From Euptelea pleiosperma (Eukaryota > Streptophyta > Magnoliopsida > Ranunculales > Eupteleaceae), in NCBI GenBank assembly GCA_035048495.1, contig CM068553.1, positions 24,429,190 through 24,493,189 on the forward strand: 64,000 nt of DNA. The letters run 5' to 3'. The notes under the pieces are model-generated. The model had not been told where the DNA came from. It did not search any database and was given only the letters and a program-made list of their open reading frames with translations. Shown one piece after another: positions 9,681 through 21,059 of this stretch. Both the position numbers and the translations under genes were made by a program. Position 1 is the first letter of the stretch, and each line of letters starts with the position of its first letter.

Positions 9681-10671
9681 TAAGTCGTCATTTTATGTAT
9701 TTTTTTCCTTTTCTCTAAAGAATCATCCTATTTTTTCGTGTTAATCGTCCGTAAAGGATTGTTCTAAAAGCATGAGGGCATAATGGGCTTTTCGTATTTA
9801 TACTATTTTTTTAATAGTAATTAATGGGCCTACATCAATTTTATACCTCTATTTAATTAATACCAATTGTTCCCATAGTACCTAACAATATTTGGGGCAA
9901 CTCCCTCTCTCCACCACTACAACTACCACCACCTGACCTACCCTCCCTCTCTCTCTCCTAAGCTTCTCGTCTCATCCCCACTGGAGTACCAACTAAAGCT
10001 CTGCACTGCTGAGGTGGCGCTCTCCCCATCTTTTTTTAAAAGATTTTCCCAAAAATACCGCTATTCCTTTCTCATTCACTTATCTTTTTAACCTATCCCA
10101 AAAACAACCTTTACACTTACGTAAAAATTCCCATGTGTCTCTCCCTCTCCCACACGTCTTTCCCCTACCAATACACATCTCTCCCAAGACGCATTGAAGA
10201 AGAAGAAAAGACAGAAGCATTGGAGAAGAAGAAAAGGCAAATGCATTCAATCTGAAACATGTCTCTACCTCTACCAAGTACCAAAACGTCTCCCCCACTC
10301 CCTATCTTTTTCTCTGAAATCTTTGGTCTATATATATAATTTTTGGGATGATTTATTTTGTGGGCGACGTTCTCGAATTCTCGAACAAATATGTTGAAGA
10401 GGAGAGCTCTTCTTTGGAGGATTAGAGATCAACTCCCTTTGGTGCTCAGGTTGGGGGCGTGCCGCGTGTGTGTGGCCGTGTAGAGGCACGAGGTAGTCTG
10501 TGACAATTGAGAGATGTGGTTCCACGTGAGCTGGTGATGAATCTTTACTTTTAGCCAAATATAGTTTTCTTCCTTTTTCCCACGAAATTTTTCCTCTTTT
10601 CCACTTCATATCCTCTGATTTCCCCTAATTTCCTCAAATTTTGCCTTTTCTACCTAGGTTTGCAGAGTTAA
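9681..10671. other. Intergenic with CT-rich and duplicated patches
   Basis: 9866-9965 (AATTGTTCCCA, CTCTCTCCACCACTAC and so on) resembles 17880-17990, a dispersed repeat pair. 10190-10250 is purine-rich with repeated GAAGAAGAAAAG. No recognised gene. Confidence 0.45.
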
Positions 10672-10830
10672 ATGAGAAGCAGTAGCACCAGCAGCCACCT
10701 GGTGGGTGGGGTTTTGGATGAATGGGTTCAAGAGGAAGAAATGAAGAAGAGTTCGTTTACAACGAGGAGCTCATCGTTGTCGTCGATTTCTTCAGGTTCA
10801 TATGGGTGCAGTTCTTCGGTGATAGAGTAG
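10672..10830 (+). CDS. Possible small serine-rich ORF (52 aa), unrecognised
   Basis: ATG at 10672, TAG at 10828-10830. The peptide is very rich in serine (RSSSTSSH at the start, SSSLSSISSGS near the end) with an acidic QEEEMKK centre. The sequence after it reads like a T-rich 3' UTR. No family recognised; it could equally be a pseudogene piece or chance. Confidence 0.22.
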   Translation: MRSSSTSSHLVGGVLDEWVQEEEMKKSSFTTRSSSLSSISSGSYGCSSSVIE

Positions 10831-11619
10831 GCGAATATGGAAGATAACGGGTTGCAGAGCGGCCATCTGGGTTTTCTTAATTTGCTGGTTTATTCTTAGA
10901 AGAGCTAAAGATTGATTGATTTCTATTTCTGGGATTTCTTTTGTGTCACTGCTAATTTAGTTTATTTGCTAAAAACTAACCCATTTGTTCATCAATCTTG
11001 CTCATTAAATCTAGAGAGAAAAGGAGAAGAAACACAAATAGATTGATAGATATATCTAACACTTTTCTCTTTGATAAGAAAATTTCTCTATGATTGTTTC
11101 TTTGTTTTTGGATTGAATAGTTGGTGTAAATAAAAATTTATTAATCTAAAAATATCATATTTTGAGTTTTTTTGTGGGTGATTATGAGATTCTGGTTTTG
11201 ATTTTGAGGGTTCTTTTTTTGTGTTCTATCTCCTTTCTATTGTAATTTGGAAGCGAGTGGTTGTTTAGTCCTTTACGACCACTAACTCAAGATGCATGTG
11301 ACGTGGGACTTTTTTCTTTTTCTCTGATTTGTTGTTAATCCTTCATGTCAATCAATGTGGATCGTCGATTGATTGACCACTTATTGGGTTAGCAATATTA
11401 TCGACTTAAAAGTTAAAACAACGGCAGAGAAGCAAGATTTTTTGTTTTGTAAATGACAGTCATGATGTATTGAAAGATGGAGATGGCTGCAGCAGTTTAG
11501 TAGCATAAGTGTTCACAAGAGAATTTTTTTGAAGCAATGAGATTTTTGGAGCGGCGATCGTGTGCCAATGATCACTTCATGATGTCATGTTTTAAAAAAC
11601 TTTGTATGTATAAAATCAA
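10831..11619. other. Intergenic, mostly unassigned
   Basis: T-rich sequence. At about 11525-11590 a TTTTTTGAAGCAATGAG-type motif matches one arm of the MITE family at 53966-54175. Confidence 0.45.
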
Positions 11620-11971
11620 GGGTCGAGATTGGGGGACAGTAATTTTTGACAACCATTTTGGCGTACCCACATAGAAGATGAGTCAATGGCTGATTTTTGG
11701 TAAGGATGATCTCCTCACCATATAGATCACCCCGTCAAAGAATCAGCCCATTATAAAATTTCTAACCCCGTCAAATGTGGTTTCCAAGTTAGTAAACGAT
11801 CCATAATTCTTCAACTTCTAAACCAGTCTACGAATATCAGAATGATTTGAATTTTTGTGAGGATGATCTCCTCACCATTGAGATAATCCTCACCAAAAAT
11901 CAGCCATTGATTCATCTTCTATGTGGGTATGCCAAATGGTTGTCAAAAATAGTTGTCCTCTGATTGGACCC
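11620..11971. mobile_element. Mutator-type MITE with 9-bp target duplication
   Basis: 352 bp with inverted arms of about 95 bp (both reading GACAACCATTTnGGC, then CCCACATAGAAGATGA from their outer ends). Flanked by TAAAATCAA at 11611-11619 and 11972-11980. A 9-bp duplication with long terminal inverted repeats is the Mutator pattern. No coding sequence. Confidence 0.82.
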
Positions 11972-11980
11972 TAAAATCAA

Positions 11981-12520
11981 ATACAAAAGGCAAGTTTATC
12001 AAATACAAAAGACAAGTTTAGGGCCACGTTATGGTGAGTGGAAACGAATCTGCCTCCACTACTATATTCAAAAATGATGGTGGATGCCCTTAAACTATTA
12101 AAAGATGATATTACCCCTTCAGTACCGAAATAATTTCCCATGGACTTCTCAAAAACTTTGTAGTCATATCCGTAATTGTAGGTGATAGAGATTAAGATCT
12201 AAATTTTGAAGTATGTAAAACGCAATGGTAGGAGATTATATACCAATTTTTTATATTTGTGTATGCTCCTGTAAAAATCATAAGAGACCATCTTTACTAT
12301 TTTATTTGTAGACCCCAACCAAATGATGCCATGTGGTGCAGTGAATATAGGCATCACTATTGACTTCCATTAACACAATTAAATGGGTGCTTTGTCACGT
12401 TTCTTATGGATCGTTCAATAATTGGTCCACCACTTGATTGACATGCACACTAAAATTAGCCTGATTGGTGATTTCTAGCTAACCATTCAATCTGAATTCA
12501 TCGGTTAACAATCATAGAAT
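11981..12520. other. Intergenic with a MITE-like fragment
   Basis: 12420-12500 (GGTCCACCACTTGATTG, then AAATTAGCCTGATTGGTGA) belongs to the dispersed GATGTTT/CCTGATTGGT repeat family seen near 30438, 52560, 60000 and 62361. Confidence 0.45.
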
Positions 12521-12525
12521 ATTGG

Positions 12526-15500
12526 TGTCATGCCTCGAATTCGGACTACACAAATCTCAAGGTGTTAGCTACGTGTCCTGAATCCAAGGCATGCAAAGCA
12601 TACTCACTCTCACATCTAACCCAATTTATTGATTTTAGGGTTTTTTTTTATTTTTAAAATACAGAAGTGCAGACCTACTCTACATTATACAATAGAGATA
12701 AAGTGTTAAAGTCAATGATATATATATTTGTAAATAAACAATCCGAGCATTCTAAAAATAAGTACATACTCGAATATGATTTCACAACCAGTAATCTGCT
12801 CACTTTCTCTTTGCTAAGACGTAGTAATAACCGAATTCCTATGTCTCTTCGTCTATAGTGTGGCCATAGAAGCTGAAAATAATAAATAAACTATAAGCAA
12901 CCACTAAGGTTGCCCAACAGGATATAAAGCGTAAAACTACATATACATAATTGTCTAGTGGAAATAAAAATGCAGTTTTACAATTTTCATTTATCGATAA
13001 GAACATAAATTATTTTAAACAATTTCAACTAACAATAACTAATAGAATTTAAAGTGAACTATCCAAAACTAAAATTTAAACAGTAATCACATATGTTTAT
13101 ATCTCGTTCATCATCAACTAATAACACACAAGTCGGGTAGTCTATTCATTGTAGAGTGAAGAGGTCACGACTAGTATCAACCCTAGTCTAGCAATTATTT
13201 CTTTTGTCCCAATACTTAACCATTTGCAGTCGGACGGAGAGTTGCTGCTGCGTGTGAGGAACAAACTACAAGCCTGTGAATTTAGGCTCAGGAGAGGGCC
13301 TTTGACCATGACACTGAATACACAGGTCAAAAGAATAATGATGGTTAATCGTTCGACGTCTGTAGACATTTCAAGGATCCTTAAATTATCTAGGGACCTG
13401 CGAACCGTATCCTTCGCGTCTATCGCCTCATCGAGGTATACAATGTAAACCTCTATCAGATCTAGACTTCTAAGACGTACCACTATAAAGATGGTAATCT
13501 AGAAAAAAGAAATGAAACTTCCTAAATATGAATAATGAGAGTATTCTAAAAGACATGCCCATTCTATCTAAGATAATAAGATCATTATTCGTATCTTAGA
13601 GAAATCCGTTGCCTCCGAAAAATAGCATCGAATCACTCCTACATGAGTTCAACTGATTCTTTTCCAGATCACATAATAATATATTATATAATATAAATAA
13701 TAATTAATGATTTTTAATCAAAATAACTTTCTTTTTCTTTTTGAAAAACCTTTGCATACAAATATGTGTGTGCTGAATTTTTCCGTCACATCTGATATGT
13801 TTCGTCATCTTGAGACCAACTTCCCTCATACGGATTATTACGCGTTAAAGCTCATGTGACTCATCATCTAAAATATATCGGGCGGTCTATCACTATCACC
13901 CGATCTTTCTAAGTCTCGGGCGATCTATCACCATCATCCGTTAACTAAGTTCTAAGTTTCGGGCGGTCTATCACCATTACCCGATAACTAAGTTTTAAGT
14001 TTTGGGTGGTCTATCACCATCACCCAATAACTAAGTTCTAAGTCTCAGGCGGTCTATCACCATCACCCACTAATTGGGAACTTCACGCACCACATACTTC
14101 AATCAACTGGAACTCCCGTCCCATATTCATTCACAATCCATATCAAACCACTTACAATCACTCTTTTCTTTCATTACATGAAATAAAGAGTTGTTTCGAT
14201 AAAAATCTCCCAAAATTTTTTTTATTTTTTAAAATTCCCCTTTCAAAAATGCGATAGTGAGAAATTCTAAGTTCTAAAAAATAATTAGGTTTTCTAACTT
14301 AATTTATAATTAAAATCAAATCATACAAGATTATGCCTAATCACAAGAATTTTAAAAACATAAATAGGAGATAATTATGAAGAGGATAAGAAACCACCCG
14401 CCTTACAAAGCTAATCTAAAGAATCTTCTAATGGCTCAAGGATTCTCCGATGTTTTAAATCTCGATCTATGATCATCTCTTTTTGTAACTTTCTTCTTCA
14501 TGGTCGATGACAATTATGCAGAGAGAAGAAGAAATTCAATTAAGTTAAAAGATTAATCTCTAAGTTTATTATAGATTTGTTTAAATTGAACATAGCCTAA
14601 TACTTTGACTAAAACAAAACCTTAACGTTAATCACAGTTTGGTCAATCTAATTAAATTTGATAAATCAGGGTTCGATAAAAGCTTTTGATAACCATATTC
14701 TAAACTTCTATAAAGTCCTATTATCATTATTATTATTATGTCTAATTTGTTCAAATATTTTATTTTTATTTTATTATTATATTATTTTCTAATCAGGTCG
14801 GGTCAATTCAGGTTAGGTTTGGGTCACATTGACCCAACATGATTTGAATTTGAGTTTGAGTTGGATCTTGATTAGGTTGGATCTGAGTCTCAATTGGTCA
14901 AGTTTGTGTGCTGACTATAGCCAGGCCAAGTATATGCACATTATTGGAGATTTTAGCCTTACGGGTGTTGTACAGGGCAGATATGGCCCACCACTTGATG
15001 GAGCTACACACCAAAACTCTACTCAGGTCCGATAACTCAAATTGAGCCACTAGCATAAAGACACGTTTGGTCTACACTTGGTGGGACCTCAAATTTGTGG
15101 GTCCGCTGACCCATCAAATGGATGGTCCACTTTGCAGACCCAACCACCAAAAGTCAGCTAATGATGGTTTTTAATGATCCATCATTTGAAGGACCTGATC
15201 ATACCAACAAAATAAATCTAAATTTAAAATAAAATAGTCCACCACTCTCAATGGACCCTAATACGCCAAAAATTAGCCTTATAAGTGATTTGTGGCCGTT
15301 GGATTGATCGATTGTATTATTTTATTATTTATTTTTGTTATTTTTATTATATATTCAGATTTTACTTGAAAAAGCTCCCAAAATCGACTCAAGAATTGCT
15401 TGATTCCGAGTTGTAGAACTCAAGATATCGTGATTTTAAATTTTAACAAGCTAATAGAAACGAAAAAAATTTCCTGTCAGGAAAATAGGCGTCCTCAAAA

Positions 15501-16985
15501 TTGAAAATGTTATTTTTTTTCAATTTATTTTATTTTATTATTTCTAAATCTTGATTCACTTCTTGGACTTTCACTATAATTTTTTTTATGTTAATGGGCC
15601 TTAATTAGAGGTCCATTTTTTTTTTAAAGCAAAAATGGAGTCGAAGAAGTCTTCTTCGCTCAAAATATGAGAACCATCAAATAGGGAAATGCATTTTTTT
15701 TTTTTTGTAATTAATAGGGGAATGCATTGGACAACCATAAATGGCCCCATTTGACCACGAAAATCTTTCAAAAATTATCTAAAATCATTCTTAACTATTA
15801 GCCGTTTGATTAACTAAGATTATTAGGCATTTTGCATGCCCTTGAAATTTCATTCAAAATCATTGAAATTTTGGGTTATAACAGTCCGGAAGAATCGATT
15901 ATTGTGTGTTCAAATGAACACCTGAAGATCTGAAACTTAAATATGTTATTCCTCTTTTAATGAGGATTCCAGAGATATAATAACCTCCCATTTTCATTCC
16001 CAATCTTGGGAGAAATTTCAATCAAGTAAAAGAGGGTTTCTCTATTAAAAATGCTTATATCTCTTTAAAATAAAAATTTTTAATTTTCACAACCTATTGA
16101 TGAAATCTCTATCATTTTAAAGCATTAACAATTCAGTTTTTTTTTTTTAAACATCCATGCTAGAAATACATTAAATCAAACATCGAGATAAGAAATGAAT
16201 CCTAAATTTTCAAAAATGTTTACCTAAAATAAACTAAAATTTCAGCAAATATATCCAAAATTCCTACACCATGTAATCTTAATCCTTTACAAACAAATTT
16301 AGCAAAACAAAATTTGATAAAAAGATACATAAACCACCTACCTTTTATCAATCTCTCTTCTCTGTTTTCTTTGTTCTTACAAAGGTTTAGGTTTTTATTT
16401 TTTTTATCAACTTTAATTGATTCTATGAAATCTATTTTTTATATAAATTGAATTTAGTTAAGTATATCACCGAATCCAAAATTTTGGATTAGTGTCGAAT
16501 TACTATAGTGTATCGCACGTACACATTTTTCAATATTCGTTATATATTTATAATTAATATTGACTATAATTTATAATTATTTAATTTATTTATCATCTGA
16601 TCGAGGCCTTATTGATCTCTGATTTGAGCATGCCTACAGTCTGTGTTCATGTTTTTTAATATTCTATCCATCTATACGGTTGAATCTTACAAAATATTAT
16701 TTGGATAAAATATCAACTTTTTGACCCATTCTTGTGCATTTTTTTCGAATTCTGTAACGTTTTATAGAAAATTCAAAAATTTAGTATGCTTACAGTCTAA
16801 ACTATGTTTTTCGATGCTTCTGAGTCTAATGGTGATGTCAGTTTTCTCGTCAAGCCTCTTTGTGAGATTTTCAATTTTGTGACCAATACTCTATCTATTA
16901 TGTTTTGACGACTTTGACTAGAATCTTGGTCAAGTCAACGATTTTTGACCCGTGAGACCTAACTTTACTACCTCGGGTCGTTACA
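12526..16985 (-). mobile_element. Probable solo LTR, 4.46 kb
   Basis: Starts TGTCATGCC and ends CGTTACA (minus strand: TGTAACG to GGCATGACA), flanked by ATTGG on both sides (12521-12525 and 16986-16990). The left end sequence does not recur inside, so there is only one LTR. The ends share the TGTAA...TGACA signature of the chromovirus LTRs at 37178 and the solo LTR at 54235. AT-rich, no polyprotein. The large size is unusual, and nested pieces inside cannot be ruled out (TTATAACA near 15876-15883 could be another LTR edge). Confidence 0.65.
13879..14085. repeat. Tandem repeat, about 43-bp unit, five copies
   Basis: Units start near 13879, 13918, 13961, 14005 and 14048; each carries GGGCGGTCTATCACCATCAC, a CCGATAACTAAG segment and TTCTAAGT. 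It lies inside the solo LTR and is GC-richer than its surroundings. Confidence 0.85.
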
Positions 16986-16990
16986 ATTGG

Positions 16991-17422
16991 TTTATTAAAT
17001 AATATTTTGTTTTATATTAAATTTTTATTGTTATTTTCATTATTAGCTTATAATTGTTAGTCTTATAATTAAATTCAAATAAACGTTTAATACAGATCGT
17101 ATGATTTTGGATCATAAATGACGCACTAGATTTTTATGCATTCAAGAAATATAGGTTTTTGAACTATATGAAAAAAACACAGATTTTAAATCGATGACAT
17201 TCAATTTTTTTAGCAATCAATAAATCTATGAGGAGGAAGCCTATATAAAAAAATTATTTATTTATTATTTTATAAGTTTAAAAAGAGATAATTAAACAAG
17301 CCACATCGCTATATTTTTTTAATATATATAGTGGAATAGTTGAATATGTTAAATTTTTGTGCTTCACATAATAGGGTATTTTTAATTTGTGCTCGTGCTA
17401 AAGCACGGGTTTTCATTGCTAG
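16991..17422 (+). mobile_element. Helitron 3' end; 5' end not found
   Basis: The terminus at 17394-17422 has a perfect 6-bp hairpin CGTGCT/AGCACG, 11 bases, then CTAG at 17419-17422 followed by T: the classical Helitron 3' signature. The body to the left is AT-rich and non-coding; the left boundary is only a guess. Confidence 0.6.
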
Positions 17423-17529
17423 TATATATATATTAGATAGATGGACTCCCGACCGCTTCTTCACAGATTACAATGGGACGACGAAACAACAGAGAAGGGA
17501 AGAGAGAAAGTAAAAAATATCACAATTTT

Positions 17530-17804
17530 TGTTTATTTAGAGTTTTACTGGCGACCAACTGGTAGCTGCTGCTAAATGACCTATTAACGGTTGTCATCAA
17601 CTTGGTCGTTGCTATTAGTGCACATAAAACAATGGTCAAACGAAAAACCGCTGTTAATAGGGTCTATAATGGTTTGGACGCTGCTAAAAATTGTCGCTAA
17701 AAAGGAAATAATCCTTCGATTTTTTCCCACCAAATTTATATCGGCCCCGTATATATGGTGGGAGTTTTAGCTGATTGTCGCTAAAACTCCATTGTCTTGT
17801 AGTG
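17530..17804 (-). mobile_element. CACTA (En/Spm) transposon terminus
   Basis: On the minus strand the sequence begins CACTACAAGACAATGGAG at 17804 and carries subterminal TTTTAGCGACAAT and TTTTTAGCAGCG motifs, typical of plant CACTA ends. No matching opposite end was found in the window, so it is a fragment or a cut-off element. Confidence 0.68.
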
Positions 17805-17879
17805 CAAAGAGAAATTTTTCTAGGACCAATATTGACCATAATACCTATCAGTATTTGGGGTCAATAAAACATGCTCCAA

Positions 17880-17990
17880 GACCAATTGTTCCCACAATAC
17901 CCGGCAGCATTTAGGGCAACTCTCTCTCTCCACTACTGCCACTACCATCACGTACCTGACCCGCACCCTCCCTCTATGTCCTACACTTCC
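17880..17990. repeat. Dispersed repeat related to 9866-9965
   Basis: Shares CAATTGTTCCCA, TTTnGGGCAACTC and CTCTCTCCAC with the earlier copy. Confidence 0.5.
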
Positions 17991-18020
17991 CATAACATCT
18001 ATATACACACACACACACAT

Positions 18021-18400
18021 GGCAGCACCTTACACATGGCACACATTTAGAGACCACTGACCGTATAGATGTTTTGCACATCTCTAGATGGTCCTACCTA
18101 CAAAAATTTATCCTGACTAGCAATTTCTATCCATTGGAATAAAGTCTTTTTCATAGTTTGTTTTTAACTGTAGATTTTTAGCATTATTATTTGGCATGCA
18201 GCTCAAGGTGCATTTTTGGCCAATGACAAAATGACACAACCATGCACGTCCATGGACCTTGGACCATGTGATCATTACTCTTTTAATAGTGGGTTTGTAC
18301 GGTGCTTCTTATTAAGTTATTTTTGGCAATAATGAGTTTTTTAACTCCATTGATGATGGCCCTATTATGAGCCACATGGCACACTTCGAGAGAACACTGA
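18021..18400. repeat. Dispersed repeat, partner of 59733-60080
   Basis: Nearly collinear with 59733-60080: GGCAGCACCTTACAC, GAGACCACTGACCGTATAGA, CAATTTCTATCCATTGG and GGTGCATTTTnGGCCAATG all recur. Part of a wider MITE-like family with GACCGTATnGATGTTT ends. Confidence 0.65.
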
Positions 18401-18482
18401 ATATCCATTGGATTAGAGTGAGGAATAGTATGGGGATTAGCGTGAGGCATGCAAGAAGGGCCTTCCGTCCATTAATAAGTAG

Positions 18483-18515
<33 letters not shown>
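18483..18515. repeat. (CA)n(TA)n compound microsatellite
   Basis: CA repeats 18483-18504 followed by TA repeats to about 18515. Confidence 0.92.
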
Positions 18516-18564
18516 GGGCCGGGATATACGTTTACTCATGCTATTGGCCAACATGCAGATGAAT

Positions 18565-18724
18565 TAGGGGATAACAAAACAGGACGGTTGTCTCCCCCTC
18601 TTATCCGGCTTCATAAAGGATGGCCGAGATCTTATCACACCAAATGGACGGTGGATCTCAGCCACTCACACCCAATTTTGACAAACGCTTTGTCAATTAG
18701 TGCCGTGGGCACGGGTCACCTACT
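18565..18724 (+). mobile_element. Small Helitron, copy 2 (degenerate ends)
   Basis: Body matches copy 1 (ATAACAAAACAGG, TGTCTCCCCCTCTTATCC, GGACGGTGGATCTCAGCC) and ends with the hairpin GTGCC/GGCAC and GGGTCACCTACTAT, where CTAG has become CTAT. Confidence 0.72.
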
Positions 18725-18768
18725 ATTTACCTACATACAAGGAATGAAATGGGTTGGATTTACATATA

Positions 18769-19778
18769 GAGTGATTATCACACGGGCCGGGGTTCTTGGA
18801 CGTGTCCATGGTGCCTATTTTTGGCAACTTTTGATTAGTTGCCAACACACCTTGGGCTGTGCAGTAGCTTTCCAATTTAATACGAAATATAATTTTTTAA
18901 CTATTGAACTTATTTTTCAAATAAATCAAAAGATTAATTACTTACCAAAACTATGAAAAACCCCACCCTTCGTGTTCTTCTTTCTTATTTCCTCTCTCCC
19001 ACCGTTACCTTCTTTCTTCTCTGCAACTCTCTCACAATGCCATCTTCAACCTTTCATCTTCTACTTATTGGCAAAGCCTGAGATAAAAAATAATTTTTTT
19101 TCCTCTTCTAAAAAATAATTTGTTTGTTTGCTTTGATAATGTATATGGTTCAAAGGGACCATGAAAGGTCCATCAATAAAATCATTTATACAGTACACAA
19201 TACACGGTTCTTGTGCCAGTCTCCCACGTTTATGAGTTGTATTGAAACAACTTTCATACAGTTGGACTTTTTTTTATTAGAGAATTAGGAGGGCCGGTGA
19301 TGGGCCAAAAGTCCCAAATCGATTTGCCAATAAAAACCTCTCTGCCAAGAGATGCATAAATTAATTCATAAAGAAGCTTGAGATTCATTAAAGGGTGAGG
19401 TCCGAGAGAGCTTGCACTTCATCCAATCATTTCATTAATGGTGCGAGCAAGCATCTCCCATGGGGGAGAGGTGATGTAGAAGACAAGGGGTTGAATGAAG
19501 AAGACGTTGGAAGAGAGTTGCAGAGAATAAAGAAGATGAAGTTGGGAGAGAGGAGAGAAGAAAGAAGAAGGGTTTTTGGTATTTTTAGGTAAGTTAATTA
19601 ATTTTTGGATTTATTTGAAAAATAATATAATATAATTTTAGAAAGTTAACATATTATATTTCAGTATTAAATTAGAAAGCTATTGCGCAGCCCGAGGTGT
19701 GTTGGCAACTAATCAAAAGTTGCCAACAATAGGCACCATGGACACATCCATGGACCCCAGCCCATGTGATCATCACTC
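18769..19778. mobile_element. Non-autonomous Mutator-like foldback element, 1.0 kb
   Basis: Left end GAGTGATTATCACACGGGC and right end, read on the other strand, GAGTGATGATCACATGGGC. The inverted arms extend about 280 bp (18769-19045 and 19500-19778) and include TGGCAACTTTTGATTAGTTG in both. A perfect 9-bp duplication TTACATATA flanks it at 18760-18768 and 19779-19787. The centre (about 19046-19500) is unique and non-coding by eye. 9-bp duplications with very long arms indicate a foldback MULE. Confidence 0.85.
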
Positions 19779-19829
19779 TTACATATAGCCCAAGGGTCAA
19801 GCTCAGGAGCCCCACTTTTTATGCCTCGA

Positions 19830-20005
19830 GAGGGGTGTTACCGTTGAAACGGATTGAAACAGTCAAGGGCAAAAATGGAAAAAATAGATTTTAATGATTT
19901 TAACGAAAAAAAGTTGTGCTGAAATTCAAAATTTAAAATTTGAAAATTTAAAATTTAAAATTAAAAAAAAAAATAGATTTTAACAGAAATTTAATGGTTT
20001 TCTTA
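19830..20005 (-). repeat. Fragment of the GGTAACGCCCC hAT-like repeat family
   Basis: Contains GGTGTTACCGTTGAAACGG and AAAATTTAAAATT stretches matching parts of the elements at 34559-34882 and 53271-53634. Confidence 0.45.
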
Positions 20006-20112
20006 TACCCCTCTTATCTTATATAGCTTCAATAATGAGTGGCTGAGATTAACTTCCACCCGATTTTGACAAACACTTTGTCGGAAAGTGCCGCGGGCAC
20101 GGGCCACCCACG
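20006..20112 (+). mobile_element. Small Helitron, copy 3 (partial)
   Basis: Retains the TCTTATC start region, AATGAGTGGCTGAGAT, CCCGATTTTGACAAACACTT and the terminal hairpin GTGCCGCGGGCAC with GGGCCACCCAC; the final CTAG is changed. Confidence 0.6.
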
Positions 20113-20125
20113 CATATATCAAGAC

Positions 20126-20470
20126 AACTCAGTTGTAGTCTCTTATCTTATCCATCCATCTAACGTGGACGTTTAGATAAAGAGTGGTTGAGATCAAATC
20201 CATCGATCTAAAGTGGATGGATAGATTTCAGCCACTCAATCCGCCTCATTGGACCTCAATTTATTCAAAATTTAAATTTCAACACCGTTATTTGTTGTTA
20301 TTTCTGTTATTTTCCCATTTCTTCCTCTGTGCGTTACAATCCGTAATAACAGCCGTTATAATGGAAAAAACGGTAACGCCCCAGTCCATTATACCGTTTG
20401 AGTGCCGAGGGCACCTAATTTATGCAAACGCTTTTGTCGGAGAGTGCCGTGGGCATGGGCCATTTACTAT
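20126..20470 (+). mobile_element. Small Helitron, copy 4, interrupted by another repeat
   Basis: Left part matches the family (TCTCTTATC, GAGTGGTTGAGATC), right part has TTTTGTCGGAGAGTGCC, GTGGGCATGGGCC and ends ACTAT. Between them, about 20255-20395, sits a piece of the GGTAACGCCCC repeat. Its 3' end touches the next copy directly. Confidence 0.55.
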
Positions 20471-20642
20471 TCTATATAACAATACACATTGGTTGTCTCC
20501 CTACTTAAACCTCCTCTTATAAGCATCAGCAAAGAATGGCCAAGATCTAATCCTCCCCCAAATGGACGGTGGATCTCCGCCACTCACCTGATTTTGGCAA
20601 ATTCTTTGTCGAGGAGTGCCGATGGCACGGGGCACCCACTAG
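20471..20642 (+). mobile_element. Small Helitron, copy 5 (complete ends)
   Basis: 172 bp, begins TCTATATAACAATACACA and ends with hairpin GTGCC/GGCAC (20616-20628), ten bases, then CTAG (20639-20642) followed by T. It starts exactly where copy 4 ends, a head-to-tail arrangement common for Helitrons. Confidence 0.78.
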
Positions 20643-21059
20643 TTTAATTACAAAAAATAAAAATTGAGGAAAATATAAAATTTATATTTTTTGATATTGG
20701 ACAAAAAACACCCACAACAATTATAGAGACCATTTTTTTTGAGTTGTGAATGTCGCGTCGAGTCAGGCAAGTACCGAGTTGACTCATTGAGGAGCTGCAG
20801 ACTGAAACAGTAACCAGTGCTCCCAGAAATCCTATTGAATCATTTTGATTTGTTCCTAGTCATTCACGTGGAACACGGTTTCTATCAACTTCTCTTTCAT
20901 CTAAAGATTTGGAATCTCCGACAGGTTTTAGTGGAGTCTTATCAAATGTAAAAACTATTTGGTCATTGGTGAACGAGAAAGCGAAAGCAAGGAAAGTTTC
21001 TAAACTGGTGTGACCGTGTTGTGACTTTTCTGCTTTTTCTCTACCATCAATTATGTAAA

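Noticed and set aside
15876..15883. Edge of another LTR (TTATAACA) inside the 12.5-17 kb block
   Set aside because: No matching partner end with a GTCCG duplication was found; kept only as a caution on the solo-LTR call.
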